DNA from: Flaccisagitta enflata
Lineage: Eukaryota; Chaetognatha; Sagittoidea; Aphragmophora
NCBI GenBank assembly: GCA_965153355.1
Contig: OZ231127.1
Span: forward strand, 72,664,001-72,728,000
DNA length: 64,000 nucleotides
Reading direction: 5' to 3'
Part shown: positions 10,795 through 24,424 of the stretch, piece by piece
Layout: each line of letters starts with the position of its first letter
Numbering within the stretch: position 1 is the stretch's first letter
Program-made: the position numbers and the translations under genes
Notes under the pieces: generated by a model
What the model was told of the DNA's origin: nothing
What the model saw: only the letters and a program-made list of their open reading frames with translations
The model's database searches: none

Positions 10795-12560
10795 TGCTCC
10801 AATTAGGATGAAATTTTACATGGAGGTAGCCCACGATGTGAAGTACCTTCTGTAAAAATTTGGTCGAAATCAATTAACTTTTGGGGGGTAACAATATAAT
10901 ATTTCCTCAACTACACTGTTTTTCTGAAATTGTGGTACCTAAAAATTTTTTGGACATTCCACTTTTCTATAAAACATAATTAGGCTCTATTACATGTGCA
11001 TGCAAAATTTCAGGACCATATCTCAACTTTTTTTTGGGTAACGGGTTGAAAAAGGCCTAAAATTGGCAATCTTTTTAATTTTCACTCTTATGGTCTCCAA
11101 AGAATTGTAATTTGACACCCAAAAAATGCTCCCAGGGTCATGAAATTTTTTTTGGGCATCACCAACAGTCTCCTAAAAGAATCTTGGCCCATGGTTCATA
11201 CATCCCTGCCCTAATATGACAATGCCACCAGCTCAAAGACGATTTTTGGACTCATTTTCTTCCAATTTTTGATTTTCGTACAGAAATTTGGGCACTTAAA
11301 GTGCTCCGATTTGGATGAAATTTTACATGGAGGTAGTCCATGATGTGAAGTACCTCCAATGAAAATTTTGTCCAAATCAGTCAACATTAAGGGGGGTAAT
11401 GACATCATTTTTTCTCAACTATACTCGAAAAAAACTTGTTTTTTTTTAAATTTAGGTACCTTAAATTTTTTTGGACATTCCATGTTTTTTCCATAAAACA
11501 TAATTAGGGTCTATTACATGTGCATGCAAAATTTCAGGACCATATTTCAACTTTTCTTCAGGTTACAGGTTGAAAAAAGGCCTAAAATCGTCAATTTCTG
11601 CGATTTTTGGTCTGACGGTCTTCAAAGAACTGTTATTTGACACCCAAAAAATGCTCCCAGGGTCATGAAATTTTTTTGGGGCATCACCAACACTCTCTGA
11701 AAGGAATTTTGGCCCATGGTTCATACATCCCTGCCCTAATATGACAATGTCACCAGCTTAAAGACGATTTTCGGAGTCATTTTTTTCTAATTTTTGATTT
11801 TTGAACAAAATTTTGGGCACTTAAAGTGCTCCGATTTGGATGAAATTTTACATGGAGGTAGTCCATGATGTGAAGTACCTCCAATGAAAATTTTGTCCAA
11901 ATCAGTCAACATTAAGGGGGGTAATGACATCATTTTTTCTCAACTATACTCGAAAAAAACTTGTTTTTTTGAAATTTAGGTACCTTAAATTTTTTTGGAC
12001 ATTCCATGTTTTTTCCATAAAACATAATTAGGGTCTATTACATGTGCATGCAAAATTTCAGGACCATATTTCAACTTTTCTTCAGGTTACAGATTGAAAA
12101 AAGGCCTAAAATCGGCAATTTCCGCAATTTTGGTCTGACGGTCTTCAAAGAACTGTTATTTGACACCCAAAAAATGCTCCCAGGGTCATGAAATTTTTTT
12201 TGGGCATCACCAACAGTCTCTTAAAGGAACTTTGGCCCATGGTTCATACATCCCTGCCCTGATATGACAATGCCACCAGCTCAAAGACGATTTTCGGAGT
12301 CATTTTTTTCCAATTTTTGATTTTCGAACAGAATTTTGGGCACTTAAAGTGCTCCGATTTGGATGAAATTTTACATTGAGGTAGTCCATGATGTGAAGTA
12401 TCTCCAGTAGAAATTTGGTCCAAATCGGTCAACTTTAAGAGGGGTAACGACATCATTTTTCTTGACCTATACTCGGAAAAAAACCTGTTTTTTTCAAATT
12501 TAGGTACCTTAAAATTTTCAAAATTTCAAAATTTTTTGCATACAACTTAATTAGGGTCTA
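10795..12560 (-). repeat. 524 bp tandem units, right arm
   Basis: This is the same unit as the left arm in opposite orientation. CATGTGCATGCAAAATTTCAGG recurs near 10992, 11516 and 12040, with a diverged last copy near 12563 (spacings 524, 524, 523). The right arm thus has three units against two on the left. The outermost unit on each side ends in the same transposon-terminal sequence. Confidence 0.85.
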
Positions 12561-12831
12561 CTACATGTGCATAAAAAATTTCATGGCTCTCCACCAAATT
12601 TATGATAGGTTTAAGGGCCAAAAATGGCCAAAAAAGGCCATTTTCGGCCATTTTGGGTGGTTTATTTGGTGGCATTCGCACACGCACCTGAAATTGGGTC
12701 AACCAAACCTGGATTAGTGTTCCCCTAGGTAATGCGCACATTTTAAGACCCAACTTGATAGGTGCCACCGGACTCGCCCTTTTGACCCCTCTAAACTTTG
12801 AGCTAGAAATCCTTATTCCTCAGACGGTCTG

Positions 12832-13082
12832 GTTGTACTTCATCAAATAAAGTCTTAATACAGGCCTTTTTACTGTTCAATCCTTGGATGTTTGCATACA
12901 GTAATTTAAGATGTAAAGTGTCATGTTTTGCCTCATTTTGCTTGTTGTAGCCTTGTTTTTGTTTTTGTTGTGGTTGATGTTGCTGTTGTTGATGCTGTTG
13001 ATGCTGTTGTTGTTGTTTTTGTTGTTGTTGGGGATCTCCCCTTGGCCACATAATGGAATCAAGGAGAGGGACCCGTTGTTGC

Positions 13083-13161
<79 letters not shown>

Positions 13162-13234
13162 GGAGATCTCCCCTTGGCCACATAATGGAATCAAGGAGAG
13201 GGACCCCTTGTTGTTGTTGTTGTTGTTTTTGTTT

Positions 13235-13291
<57 letters not shown>

Positions 13292-13375
13292 TTCTTGTTC
13301 TTGTTCTTGTTTTTGTTCCTGTTCTTGTTCTTGTTCCTGATTGGCTGACTCTTTTTTGTGGGATTTGGTTAACCA
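12832..13375 (-). pseudogene. LINE ORF2 N-terminus: poly-Q linker and start of endonuclease
   Basis: Continuing in the ORF1 frame after its TGA, this codes for QEQEQE-type sequence, long glutamine tracts interrupted twice by VPLLDSIMWPRGD, and then LKLLYANIQGLNSKK, the first strand and metal-binding asparagine region of an AP-like endonuclease. The reading breaks at 12831, where the transposon enters; the last residues before it are LFDEVQP. The frame runs from 13375 through 13183 without a stop. Because it is CAA-rich, slippage could change the frame, so the true ORF2 start is uncertain. Confidence 0.7.
13003..13320. repeat. (TTG)n/(CAA)n tracts inside LINE coding sequence
   Basis: Three CAA-rich tracts (sense strand) are separated by two near-identical copies of a ~40 bp spacer, at about 13030-13068 and 13163-13203. 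The spacer encodes VPLLDSIMWPRGD. This looks like a coding minisatellite duplication followed by CAA expansion. Confidence 0.85.
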
Positions 13376-15265
13376 TCAATATAGCTGGTTTGGCAGGAAG
13401 GAGAGGGCCATGTTAAATAGGTTTTTGAGTGCGTGAACTTGTCCTGGATGCGCAAACTGTGTGTGGTTTAGATTCGTGGATGGAAAGTTAGATGGTTGTA
13501 TGGTTGGATAGCGTGTGGGTAAATTAGGTCCAGGTCTATTTTGTCTCCTTGTGTGACCGTAGAGGCTCCTTTTGATGTGTTTTGCGTATGTTCTCAGGCC
13601 CTTTTTAGTATAGTGAATATCATTTGGCTCTATCATACCTGTTATGGCAACGCCAGTTCTGGCATCGACTAACTCATTATTTGGAATGAATGGCACTTGG
13701 CGCTCATCTGCCAGATTTTCGAGGTGGTAGTTGTACTGGATACATTTTGGGTTTGCTGGTGCGACGCCTCCAATGTGGATTTTAGCATTGGGAAACACAC
13801 TTTGGTAACGTTGGCAGGTTTGGTCTAGTTTGTTTAGGACAACTGGAATATCTTCATACTTAAGATCGTTAATACCAGTTAACATCACAACATCAGAAAC
13901 GTTTTGTGGGTCGTTGTGCACTGGGATTTCATCTTTGGCTTTATTTAGAAAATATCTTCTCTCAATTGTAACATTTTTATGGTCATGCAGGAGTTTAGGG
14001 TCTAGGTATTTTCCGTTGGAATCTGTTATAACTATGATATCGTTTTTTGGACTCGAGAGGACTTGTTGGTTTGGAGGATTGGACTGATTGTTTGTCTTGT
14101 TGGTAGTGGAAGAGGACTCATTTGCATGGCAGGATGGGACCTGGGGGTGTATGGCTTGATTGGCTGGAGTGGCTTGTATGGATGTTGCTTCAGTTTCTGG
14201 TGTGGTTTCAGTTTCCGGTATCACAATTACTGATGAGGAAATCTCTTCAATTTCTAGTGGGGCTGTAGATATGGCTGTATTGGGGCCACCTACGACACTT
14301 GGGTCTGTAAGGTGTGCCCCTGTGGAGAGAGCTTTGACTTGATCTGATAGCTCAAAAATCTGTTTTTTCAATTGTTTTTCTTTGTCACGGAACTCGTGTT
14401 TGAGGCTTTCCATACAGTCATTTGCTTGATTTAATTTTAGTTCTATTCTCTCTAGATCTTCAACGTGCTTTAGGACGAGTGAGCTGATTGACTTATCAAA
14501 GTGTTCTTGAAGAGACTGTATCTTTTTATCCATAAGTGCAAATGCGTTTTCATTGAGTCCATTTTCATACCAGAAAGTTTGTTCTACATGAGTGAATGGT
14601 GGTTGGATATTGCGACGTCTAGCATTCTCAGTTGCATGAAATACATCATCTTCAATCTCACTTTCATAAGCAAATTCATCGTCATCATCTTCATCTTCAT
14701 CAGCATCATCATTTTCATCATCATCATCGTCATTGATACCTCTGTTGGCGGGTTCGAATTCATCATCATTTATACTTTTGTCTGCAATACCCTCCTGTTG
14801 AAGCATCTCCGAAAACTCGTCGATTTGATTTGTTATTTCAGCAATACTTAGTCTTCTGTTACTTTTTTGAGTTTCTTCAAATAGATCCTGGGAGAATGGT
14901 TGGGAAAAAATTTGCTTATGGGAAGTGGCTTGTAAAAGAGTCTGAGGGCCCGTTGGCGTGCTGCTGTTTGGTTGTGTCTGGTTGACAACACGAACTAATG
15001 GCGATTGTGGGTGACACGTTTGTGTTGGTCTTGGACCAACGTTATTTGGGGACTTAGGATGTTTTATCTTATAGTCCATTGAGATCTTTCTGACTCTGTC
15101 CTCAGAGTCTTTATTTTCCTTTACATACGTAAGAATACGCTTTCGCAATATGGGTATAGTCCCGTCGATTGGAAGTTTGAGTTTTGCACATACATGTTCA
15201 AGGCTGGGTTTTAACTTAAAGGGATGAGTTGTAAGAAGGCTTTTGATTGATACGGTCACAGGCAA
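13376..15265 (-). CDS. LINE ORF1 with SAP-like, coiled-coil and SGNH-hydrolase regions
   Basis: A 629-residue frame. Residues about 20-50 (LEHVCAKLKLPIDGT...LRKRIL) resemble a SAP DNA-binding helix pair. Residues about 167-206 are very acidic. A coiled coil is likely at about 245-315. Residues about 408-572 form an SGNH/GDSL hydrolase: ITDSNGK (nucleophile Ser416), TGINDL (Asn466) and NDIHYTKKG (Asp549, His551). SGNH esterase domains are known in ORF1 proteins of some LINE clades such as CR1, where their role in the ribonucleoprotein is unclear. The first codon of the listed frame is TTG, with a stop just upstream, so the true N-terminus was probably lost. It ends at TGA (13378-13376), beyond which the same frame stays open into ORF2. 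Confidence 0.85.
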   Translation of the reverse strand: MPVTVSIKSLLTTHPFKLKPSLEHVCAKLKLPIDGTIPILRKRILTYVKENKDSEDRVRKISMDYKIKHPKSPNNVGPRPTQTCHPQSPLVRVVNQTQPNSSTPTGPQTLLQATSHKQIFSQPFSQDLFEETQKSNRRLSIAEITNQIDEFSEMLQQEGIADKSINDDEFEPANRGINDDDDDENDDADEDEDDDDEFAYESEIEDDVFHATENARRRNIQPPFTHVEQTFWYENGLNENAFALMDKKIQSLQEHFDKSISSLVLKHVEDLERIELKLNQANDCMESLKHEFRDKEKQLKKQIFELSDQVKALSTGAHLTDPSVVGGPNTAISTAPLEIEEISSSVIVIPETETTPETEATSIQATPANQAIHPQVPSCHANESSSTTNKTNNQSNPPNQQVLSSPKNDIIVITDSNGKYLDPKLLHDHKNVTIERRYFLNKAKDEIPVHNDPQNVSDVVMLTGINDLKYEDIPVVLNKLDQTCQRYQSVFPNAKIHIGGVAPANPKCIQYNYHLENLADERQVPFIPNNELVDARTGVAITGMIEPNDIHYTKKGLRTYAKHIKRSLYGHTRRQNRPGPNLPTRYPTIQPSNFPSTNLNHTQFAHPGQVHALKNLFNMALSFLPNQLY

Positions 15266-15281
15266 GTGAAGTAGTAGAAAT

Positions 15282-15381
<100 letters not shown>

Positions 15382-15448
15382 GAGAGAATTTGCAATAAAA
15401 CCCGACAAATGGGTACAAATATTGGGAATGAGAGCTAAAGAATAAAAT

Positions 15449-15479
<31 letters not shown>

Positions 15480-15511
15480 TAAAACGAAAGAGAGAAAGAA
15501 AGAAAGAAAAA

Positions 15512-15595
<84 letters not shown>

Positions 15596-15599
15596 AAAA

Positions 15600-15655
<56 letters not shown>

Positions 15656-15657
15656 AA
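15449..15657. repeat. (GAAA)n microsatellite
   Basis: Tetranucleotide repeat with a few interruptions, followed to about 15880 by purine-rich sequence. The long FFLSFFLS frames on the minus strand are its translation. Confidence 0.95.
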
Positions 15658-16035
15658 CGTAAAGAAAAAGACAACAATCTCATTACAAATAAGGAAAAGA
15701 ACCAAAAGAAAAAAGCAATATGTGTGGAAAGTGGGAAATGGAAAATGGATATGAAGAAAAAAAAGAATTTGGTACATAACAGAGAGAAAGGAAAGAAGAT
15801 AAGAATGAGAGGGGGGAGAAAAAAATGAAACCCATGGGAAAACAGCGGAATGAAGAAAAAGAAAAAGAAAAAGACCAAATAAAAGAAGTTTTTTACAGCG
15901 TCGTAATCGTGGGTTAAGATAATATGGGACATTCGGAAGTGGCATTGAATGAGGAAAGGTAATCATGATGGCATGTTGGAGTAATTAAAACTAGGAAAAG
16001 AGGAGAGAGGAAGAAACGAGAGGAGAGCGGAGAAA

Positions 16036-16198
16036 AACAAGGCCGGATACACGGCAATCCAGTCGCGGACGGTTGGGCAGGAGCAGTAATGCAAAAACCG
16101 CTCGAGATTCAAAAATGTGACGGACGAACGAACTGACCGAGGGACAGACATACCGACCGATACGACAAGGTGTAGAGTCGCGTGTCCGCGAGTAAAAA
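16036..16198 (-). mobile_element. Family A hairpin element
   Basis: Inverted relative to other copies. The far end AACAAGGCCGGATACACGGC lies at 16036-16055, a GACGGACG-rich middle follows, and the hairpin end AGTCGCGTGTCCGCGAGT is at 16176-16193, then AAAAA. Both conserved ends are present at a length of about 163 bp. Confidence 0.7.
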
Positions 16199-17630
16199 CT
16201 ACGTTTCCTTTTCTTCTTAAAAGTACACGCTCTCAGGTTTCCGGAGCAAATACGATCAGAGAGAAAATCTAACTTCCTTCCTCATGAATTTCTTTTTCTT
16301 CTACTAATCATGGGGAAAGCAGTTACTGTTAAAGAATGATACTTTCAAGATAGAAATCAAAACCATCATGGTATAAAACCTACCAAATCGTTGTTATTGC
16401 AAAGCAAAAAATCGATGACAATTCTGACTTACCTGTATCAACGAGATGATTCAATCCACGATGCAAGAAGGGAAGTAAAGAGAGAGTGCAGAAAAAGGAT
16501 TAATTAGTTTGTTTGTTTTCTTTTTGATAAATTAGATTTTTTTCCCAATGGATATCATATGCGAAGGATTATACCAAAATGAAACATATCATGAGTTTTT
16601 GAGTAATCAAACTGAAAAAATGAAGGGACTTGTATGTGGCACCTCAAATTTCAGTCTGTTGGTTTCTCTGCTAGTTAGTCAGTCTGTTTATCTGTTACCG
16701 TATGGGTTTTTTAACGGGCTATAACGGCCCTTGCCATCCTCACACCGTCACACGTGTATCAAGTTGACTTTTTCATAGATATGATCACCTATTTATGGTC
16801 GGTTGAATAAAGACATCTGAAGCACCATGAAACACATTTTACAAACCATGCTCTCATATGAATTTCAACTTTTTCGCTTTGTCACCGGACTGTTCAAGGT
16901 AAATAAAGAAGAGGGGAGGGAAATTCTTTTTATAGAAAATAACATCCGAGTGAGAGATTTGGGCTCCTTATGAATGGAGAGAGGCGAGGGGAAGTGATGA
17001 GCTGAGTCTGCTACCAGAACCTTGGAAGCAGACGGAGGAATTGGCTTCTTAAGGGTCCCATGAAGATGAGGAAAGATGAGGAGGAATGAGTAGGAGGAGA
17101 TTCAGGTTCATGAAGAAAACAAAGAAAGTGGAGAGAATGAAAATCATGGAGTGAACGCATGTTGAAGACAAGCACATGCAGGTAGCTGAATGCGTCATCC
17201 ACCTGATAATCGAATATGCTTGATGAAGTGACAAAAGGAAAAACGGATGAAGGATGGACGTACAGACGGACAGTCAAATGGACAGACCATCCTACAGAGA
17301 AAATGAGGAAGGAAAAGAAGTTTACGTAGATAAAGGGGAATGGAGGTAGGTGGTAGAATGTTAATAAGAATGTTAAGCAAATGCACCTCATTAAAAGAGA
17401 CGGTAAGCGGCAAAATTCGCCATCCAGTCACTCTCTAGTTCCACAAAATGTACTTTCAGCTTTTCCACTATCAACGGTGAAACAAATCACTCTTTCTCCC
17501 TCTTTCTCTCTTTCATTCTTCCTTGCACATTTCTTTGATATGATTTGAGCTTCTGAGTGAGAGTTTCGGACAGTTTCTACTACTCTTTACCCTTTTTCTT
17601 TCAGGGTAGTAATGGCCGTTCGCCGGAAGG
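16199..17630. other. Unassigned sequence
   Basis: No gene or known repeat. A purine-rich block on the plus strand (16900-17380) gives several 60-126 codon minus frames without motifs. Confidence 0.4.

Positions 17631-17720
<90 letters not shown>
17631..17720. repeat. (GA)n microsatellite
   Basis: About 90 bp of pure GA. Confidence 0.95.
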
Positions 17721-17724
<4 letters not shown>

Positions 17725-18204
17725 AAATGGAACGCTGACGTGCATGCAAGAAGAGCGAGAGTGAGACTACAACGCCTGAAGCCCGTTTAAATCCATCTCC
17801 CAGCCTAGCGCTGACATTTTCTTCGCTATCTCTCAGTGTCTCTGCCTCTGCCTTACCCTGTCTGTCTCTGTCTCAATGTGTCTGTCTCTGTCACACCCTT
17901 CACTTTGTCACTATAGCCTAGAGACACTTTATTCCACGTGAGTTGGTTTCTTTCATTTTTAGTAACGGACTGTAGGGACTTAGGGAGGTTGTGTCTACTT
18001 TCGGTGGGTAAGCTGGATTGTGGGTATATGGTCGGTCAATTCTTTAAAGCTATATATTTACTTCTACAATAAACCCATTTCCTCTCTGTTTCCATTCAAT
18101 TGTCGTTATGGAGAATTTAAAGAGCCAAAGAATCTGCGCCACACAACAAAAAGGGCAACAAGAAGACGACAAAGACAACAACATGCACCTCGCACGTAGT
18201 TCGA

Positions 18205-18260
<56 letters not shown>

Positions 18261-18270
18261 TCTCCTTTTA
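17721..18270. other. Unassigned sequence ending in a (CT)n tract
   Basis: CTGTCTCTG-rich text at 17820-17900 and a (CT)n tract at 18205-18258 lead directly into a family B element. Confidence 0.5.
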
Positions 18271-18893
18271 GGGCAGCGGCCCTGTAGGGGCTTTTGACTG
18301 ATTCCACATAGAGCAATTTTCTCCGGTTTCAGTTTTCCGTACGTCCTCCCCCTCCCCCAAGCCTCAAATAAGGTTTCTCAGACCCCAAATCAGGCCTTTC
18401 AGACCCCACGTAAGACCTTGCTGACCCCAAATCAGGCCTCTCAAACCCCAAATCAGGCCTCCCAAACCCCAAATCAGGCCTCTCAAACCCCAAATCAGGC
18501 CTCCCAGACCCCAAATCAGGCCTCTCAGACCCCAAATCAGGCCCTCCAGACCCCGGATCAGGCTTCGCAGACCCCAAATTAGGTATCTTAGACCAAAATC
18601 AGGCCTCAGACCCAAAATCAGGCTTTTCAGACCCCAAACTAGACCCCTCAGACCCAAATCAGGCCTTTCAGACCCCAAATCAAGCCTCTCAGACCCCAAA
18701 CCACGCCTCTCAGACCCTAAATCAGACCTTTCAGGCCCCAAATCAGGCCTCTCAGCCCTCCAAACCAGCTTCTCAAACCACAGAAAATTTTAATTTGTGG
18801 AATCATAGGTCATTTTCCCATCCGGGGCAGCTGCCCCTCTCACAATCTCATTCCCACATACACAAACTTAGGGGCATCGGGTACCGCTGACCA
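18271..18893 (+). repeat. Family B element, copy 3
   Basis: The left arm starts GGGCAGCGGCCCTG (18271). The right arm, TCCGGGGCAGCTGCCCC (18821-18837), is a diverged inverse. The core at 18355-18775 has 21 bp units of ACCCCAAATCAGGCCTCTCAG, and the tail GGGTACCGCTGACCA ends at 18893. GCTTTTGCGACCAT follows the tail, as in copies 5 and 6. Core sequence differs from copy 2 although the period and the ends are kept. Confidence 0.75.
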
Positions 18894-19144
18894 TGTAATG
18901 CTTTTGCGACCATCTCTTCTGCTTAAGTTTCGCATTTTTCTTAGGAATCCTTGACATTGAGGGTTTTTCTGCCGTGATCCTTCCTTCCCCGTATCGGCCT
19001 GTTTAACTCCCATTGTCAATGCTCATCATTGCAACGCCTCCAATATCTGTCATTGAAATGAGAAAATGGGGTTGGCAACGAATGTTTGCTTGGAAGCTTA
19101 GGAGGAGCATTGGACGAAAAAAAAGACCTGTAATGTGGAACTTG

Positions 19145-19250
19145 TTTTTATGTGCGTCCTCGCACATCTATAAGAGGCTGTGTCTGTCGGTCTGTATGTC
19201 TCTCTGTCGTCTGTCGGTCTGTCTGTCTCTCTGTGTCTGTTACGCAAACG
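19145..19250 (+). mobile_element. Family A-related hairpin fragment
   Basis: TTTTTATGTGCGTCCTCGCACATCTATAAGAGG is the start sequence of the 24.6 kb satellite unit with a changed stem: GTGCG-TCCT-CGCAC (19152-19165) in place of GATGCG/CGCATC. CTGTCGGTCTGT repeats follow. Confidence 0.6.
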
Positions 19251-20243
<993 letters not shown>

Positions 20244-20246
<3 letters not shown>

Positions 20247-21420
20247 ACTTAAGTGTGGCGTCTGAAATCGAGCGTTTTTGCGATTAATGGTTGCGTGTGT
20301 TACCGAGCTTTGTACCGTCGATTCTTGATGATGTGGCACGGTGCACGAAATGGAAGAAATTCAGACAGTTGATTACTGGATTACTTAAAAGTTCTTCCAC
20401 AATGAGCATGATTTGACATAAAAGTCACCAACTGCAACCATGTCAGCAATATTGTTTGTAAGAAACAGCAGCACCTTTTAGCCCACTTGGTCATGGTAAG
20501 CAAGCGTTATGAGATTGCATATAATGATTCGATCTGTCTGTCGGTATTACTGGTATGACCTGATTTACTGATTGTTGATAGCCAATAACAATTCTGTTGC
20601 TGGCGTCTGAAAAGAAAGTGCGCTTAGTCATCAAACATGGCGCCCTTTGCAATGATTGTTGATGAAAAGTCTCGGTCCTGTCAATGGCACCTAAGCAGCA
20701 GGGGCTCTCAAGCGAACGATCGTTTCTTGCTAAAAATGTGCGGCGTGTTTCTTGGGTTCCAATTTTAGATTTCAAAGTAACACAACGGCATGGGTAATTG
20801 GTCCGCTGACTTATATTTTTTCTTTCGTCTGTCGCATGCTAAACTGGGCACAGATCTTAATTCTTACTAGGCAACATTTAGTTTCGTCTTCATACCACTG
20901 TTGATTAATGAGAACTGATTACTAACTATAGTCGCCTTTCTTTTCGCAGTCCTTTTCTTTTATCATTTCATTAAAAAGTCAAAGCAAAACAATTGTCTTT
21001 CTCTTTCTCGCGATATCTTTGTTTTAATGTGTGGCTAATGTTCTTCTCTGTCGTGCTATGGCCGCGCCCGATGTTCGTCGTCGTTTCTTCCACGCAATTG
21101 TACGATGAAATGGCTCTGATGTAATTGTTTAGACCGACTGAGGAAACGCAGGAAGTAGAAAAGAAAAGAGAGAAGGGAGACGTAATGGAAACTGCATAAC
21201 ACCGAGTGGGATGGAGTGGAGGTGGGCATTTGTTGAGTAATTGGGTGGTCACGACATGTCAGATCATGTCCACTTTGCTTTATGCATCCATTCCCGTCTT
21301 TTTCTGCAATTCTGTTAACGCTGTTACTGTAGAATCACCCATTTGAATAAGACCAGTTGCGGAAAAATTGGTGCCTGGTGGTTGAACCAACACCATCGTT
21401 TTCCAACCCACCGATGTAAA
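20244..21420. other. Unassigned sequence
   Basis: Two minus-strand frames of 86-94 codons (20491-20775, 21280-21540) have no motif I recognise. No splice or promoter structure can be argued. Confidence 0.4.
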
Positions 21421-21720
21421 TACGTAAATATGTATGGGCGATTGTGTCAGAGTTGTTGGTAGAAAAGAACACGTTTTTCGACTCGCATACCCAATTTGTA
21501 CATGGGCAATTGTGGCAGAGTTGTTGGTAGAAAAGAACACGCTTTACGAGTCACCTACCCAATTTGTGTATGGGCAATTGTGTCAGTGGTAGTAGAAAAG
21601 AACGCTTTTTACAACTCACCAACCCAATCTGTATATGGGCAATTGTGGCAGAGATGGTAGCAGAAAAGAACGCCTTTTACGACTCACCTACCCAATTTGT
21701 GTACGGGCGTTGGCACCGAA
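21421..21720. repeat. ~67 bp tandem repeat, about four units
   Basis: TATGGGCAATTGTGTCAG and AGAAAAGAACACG recur at about 21431, 21501, 21568 and 21634, with ACCTACCCAATTTGTGTA at each boundary. A partial unit follows at 21701. Confidence 0.8.
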
Positions 21721-21959
21721 AGCCCAAAAGAAAGAAGGCGGGGCAATGTTGCAAAAGAGTTGCAAAAGAGGCAAGTGGCAAAAAGACAGAGAGCAAAAAA
21801 AAGGCGGAGCCTGGGGCAGGAATCAAAATGACGGAAGACGAGCATCAAAATGACGGAAGACCAGCATCAAAATGACGGAAAACGAAAATCAAAACGACGG
21901 AATACGAGCATAAAAATGACCGAAAACGGACAATAAATTGACACCAAAAAAAAACAAAA

Positions 21960-21993
21960 AAAAAAACCAAAAAAAAAAAAAAAAAAAAAAAAA

Positions 21994-22032
<39 letters not shown>

Positions 22033-22033
22033 A
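21960..22033. repeat. A-rich tract and (CAA)n
   Basis: Poly(A) of about 30 bases followed by about 40 bp of CAA repeats. Confidence 0.9.
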
Positions 22034-22197
22034 AAGAAAAAAAACGAGAATCATACCCGTCGATTTCTTCCTTGCTATGCTTACATCTATCAGTTGTTGC
22101 TAATCAATCACTTTTAGTAGACAGTCAGTAATTAATGGCGCGACATTGTCATTTACGCAATGATTAAGATACTGATTTGGTCATTTTCTTATAGAAG

Positions 22198-22331
22198 AAA
22201 CAAGGCCGATATCGATACCAGTCGCGGATGGGTGGACAGGGATGGAAATGCGCGATTTCACACTTTGCAACTCGAAGACCAACGGACAGACACACCCTCT
22301 TAAAGAGTTGTTAAGCAAGCGACTTAAAAGG
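22198..22331 (-). mobile_element. Family A hairpin element, degraded
   Basis: It starts at the conserved far end (AACAAGGCCGATATCG), contains AGTCGCGGATGGGTGGACAGG as in copies 16036 and 58264, then ACGGACAGACAC. It ends in a damaged hairpin (GTTGTTAAGCAAGCGAC). Confidence 0.55.
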
Positions 22332-22623
22332 AAAGCGCTTTTGGCAATGTGCAAATTGTGCATGAATTATGCAGTTTGTCAAGCTGATCTCTTTTATATA
22401 AAGTCAGTCTTTGAATAAGAAGCAAAGGGCTCTAAAGGAGAAAATAACGGTACCTAATGCTTTGATAAAGAATGGGGTGTTGGAAGTGAAAAAGAAAGGA
22501 TGCAGAAAACGAACTTTGAACCCTAAACAAATATCGAATGAGCGTAAAAAGAGGCAAAGGTGTGCCTTTAAAACCAAAGCAGGAAAAGCAAGAACAAACT
22601 GCAATAGTTGCAAAAGCGTTAAA

Positions 22624-22971
22624 TGGTCAGCGATACCCAATACTCCTTAGTTAGAATGTGTGACGATGAGATGAAAGGAACCGTTGGCCTATGCTTGGGC
22701 TTATGGAAATCATGAGGACTCCTTTGGGTTTGGCTTTCGAGGTTTCTGAGATTTGGGCCTTGGGACTTGAAGCTAAAACTTGAGACTTAAGTCTAGGATT
22801 TGGGACTCAAAGGCTGAAAACTGGGGCTCCAAGGCTCAGATTTGGGAAGCTGAGGCTGGGATGTTGGCTTTGAGATGGGATAAAGCTTGGAGGCTTGAGG
22901 GGAGTGGGAAGGAGAAATTTTTTTTCCATTAGCGAAAGCATAGGTCATCGGCTCCATCAGGGCTGCTGCTT
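22624..22971 (-). repeat. Family B element, copy 4 (inverted)
   Basis: In reverse orientation the conserved tail TGGTCAGCGATACCC is at 22624-22638. The core of TTGGGACTTGAAGC-type units runs at about 22700-22890. The opposite arm (AAAGCATAGGTCATCGGCTC...GGGCTGCTGC) ends at about 22971 and matches the arm of copy 6. The tail-side arm is reduced. Confidence 0.65.

Positions 22972-24424
<1,453 letters not shown>

Larger units (their letters stand above)
9143..12827. mobile_element. Inverted-repeat transposon inserted in the LINE endonuclease
   Basis: The termini are CCGTCTGAGGATTAAGG at 9143-9159 and its inverse, CCTTATTCCTCAGACGG, at 12811-12827 (16 of 17 match). TCTG flanks on both sides (9139-9142 and 12828-12831) as a 4 bp target duplication. 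Removing the element and one TCTG joins codons for DEVQP directly to EIVLLCET in frame, which is what this endonuclease family has there. After short unlike stretches (16 and 27 bp), the arms continue with an inverted GGCGARTCCRGTGGCACC, a unit conserved on both sides, and tandem ~524 bp repeats. No transposase was found, so it is non-autonomous. Superfamily is open; 4 bp duplications occur in Chapaev and Sola, among others. Confidence 0.8.

Noticed and set aside
12923-13348. Plus-strand frames of poly-Leu and poly-Cys across the TTG tracts
   Set aside because: Antisense to LINE coding sequence; repeat shadows.
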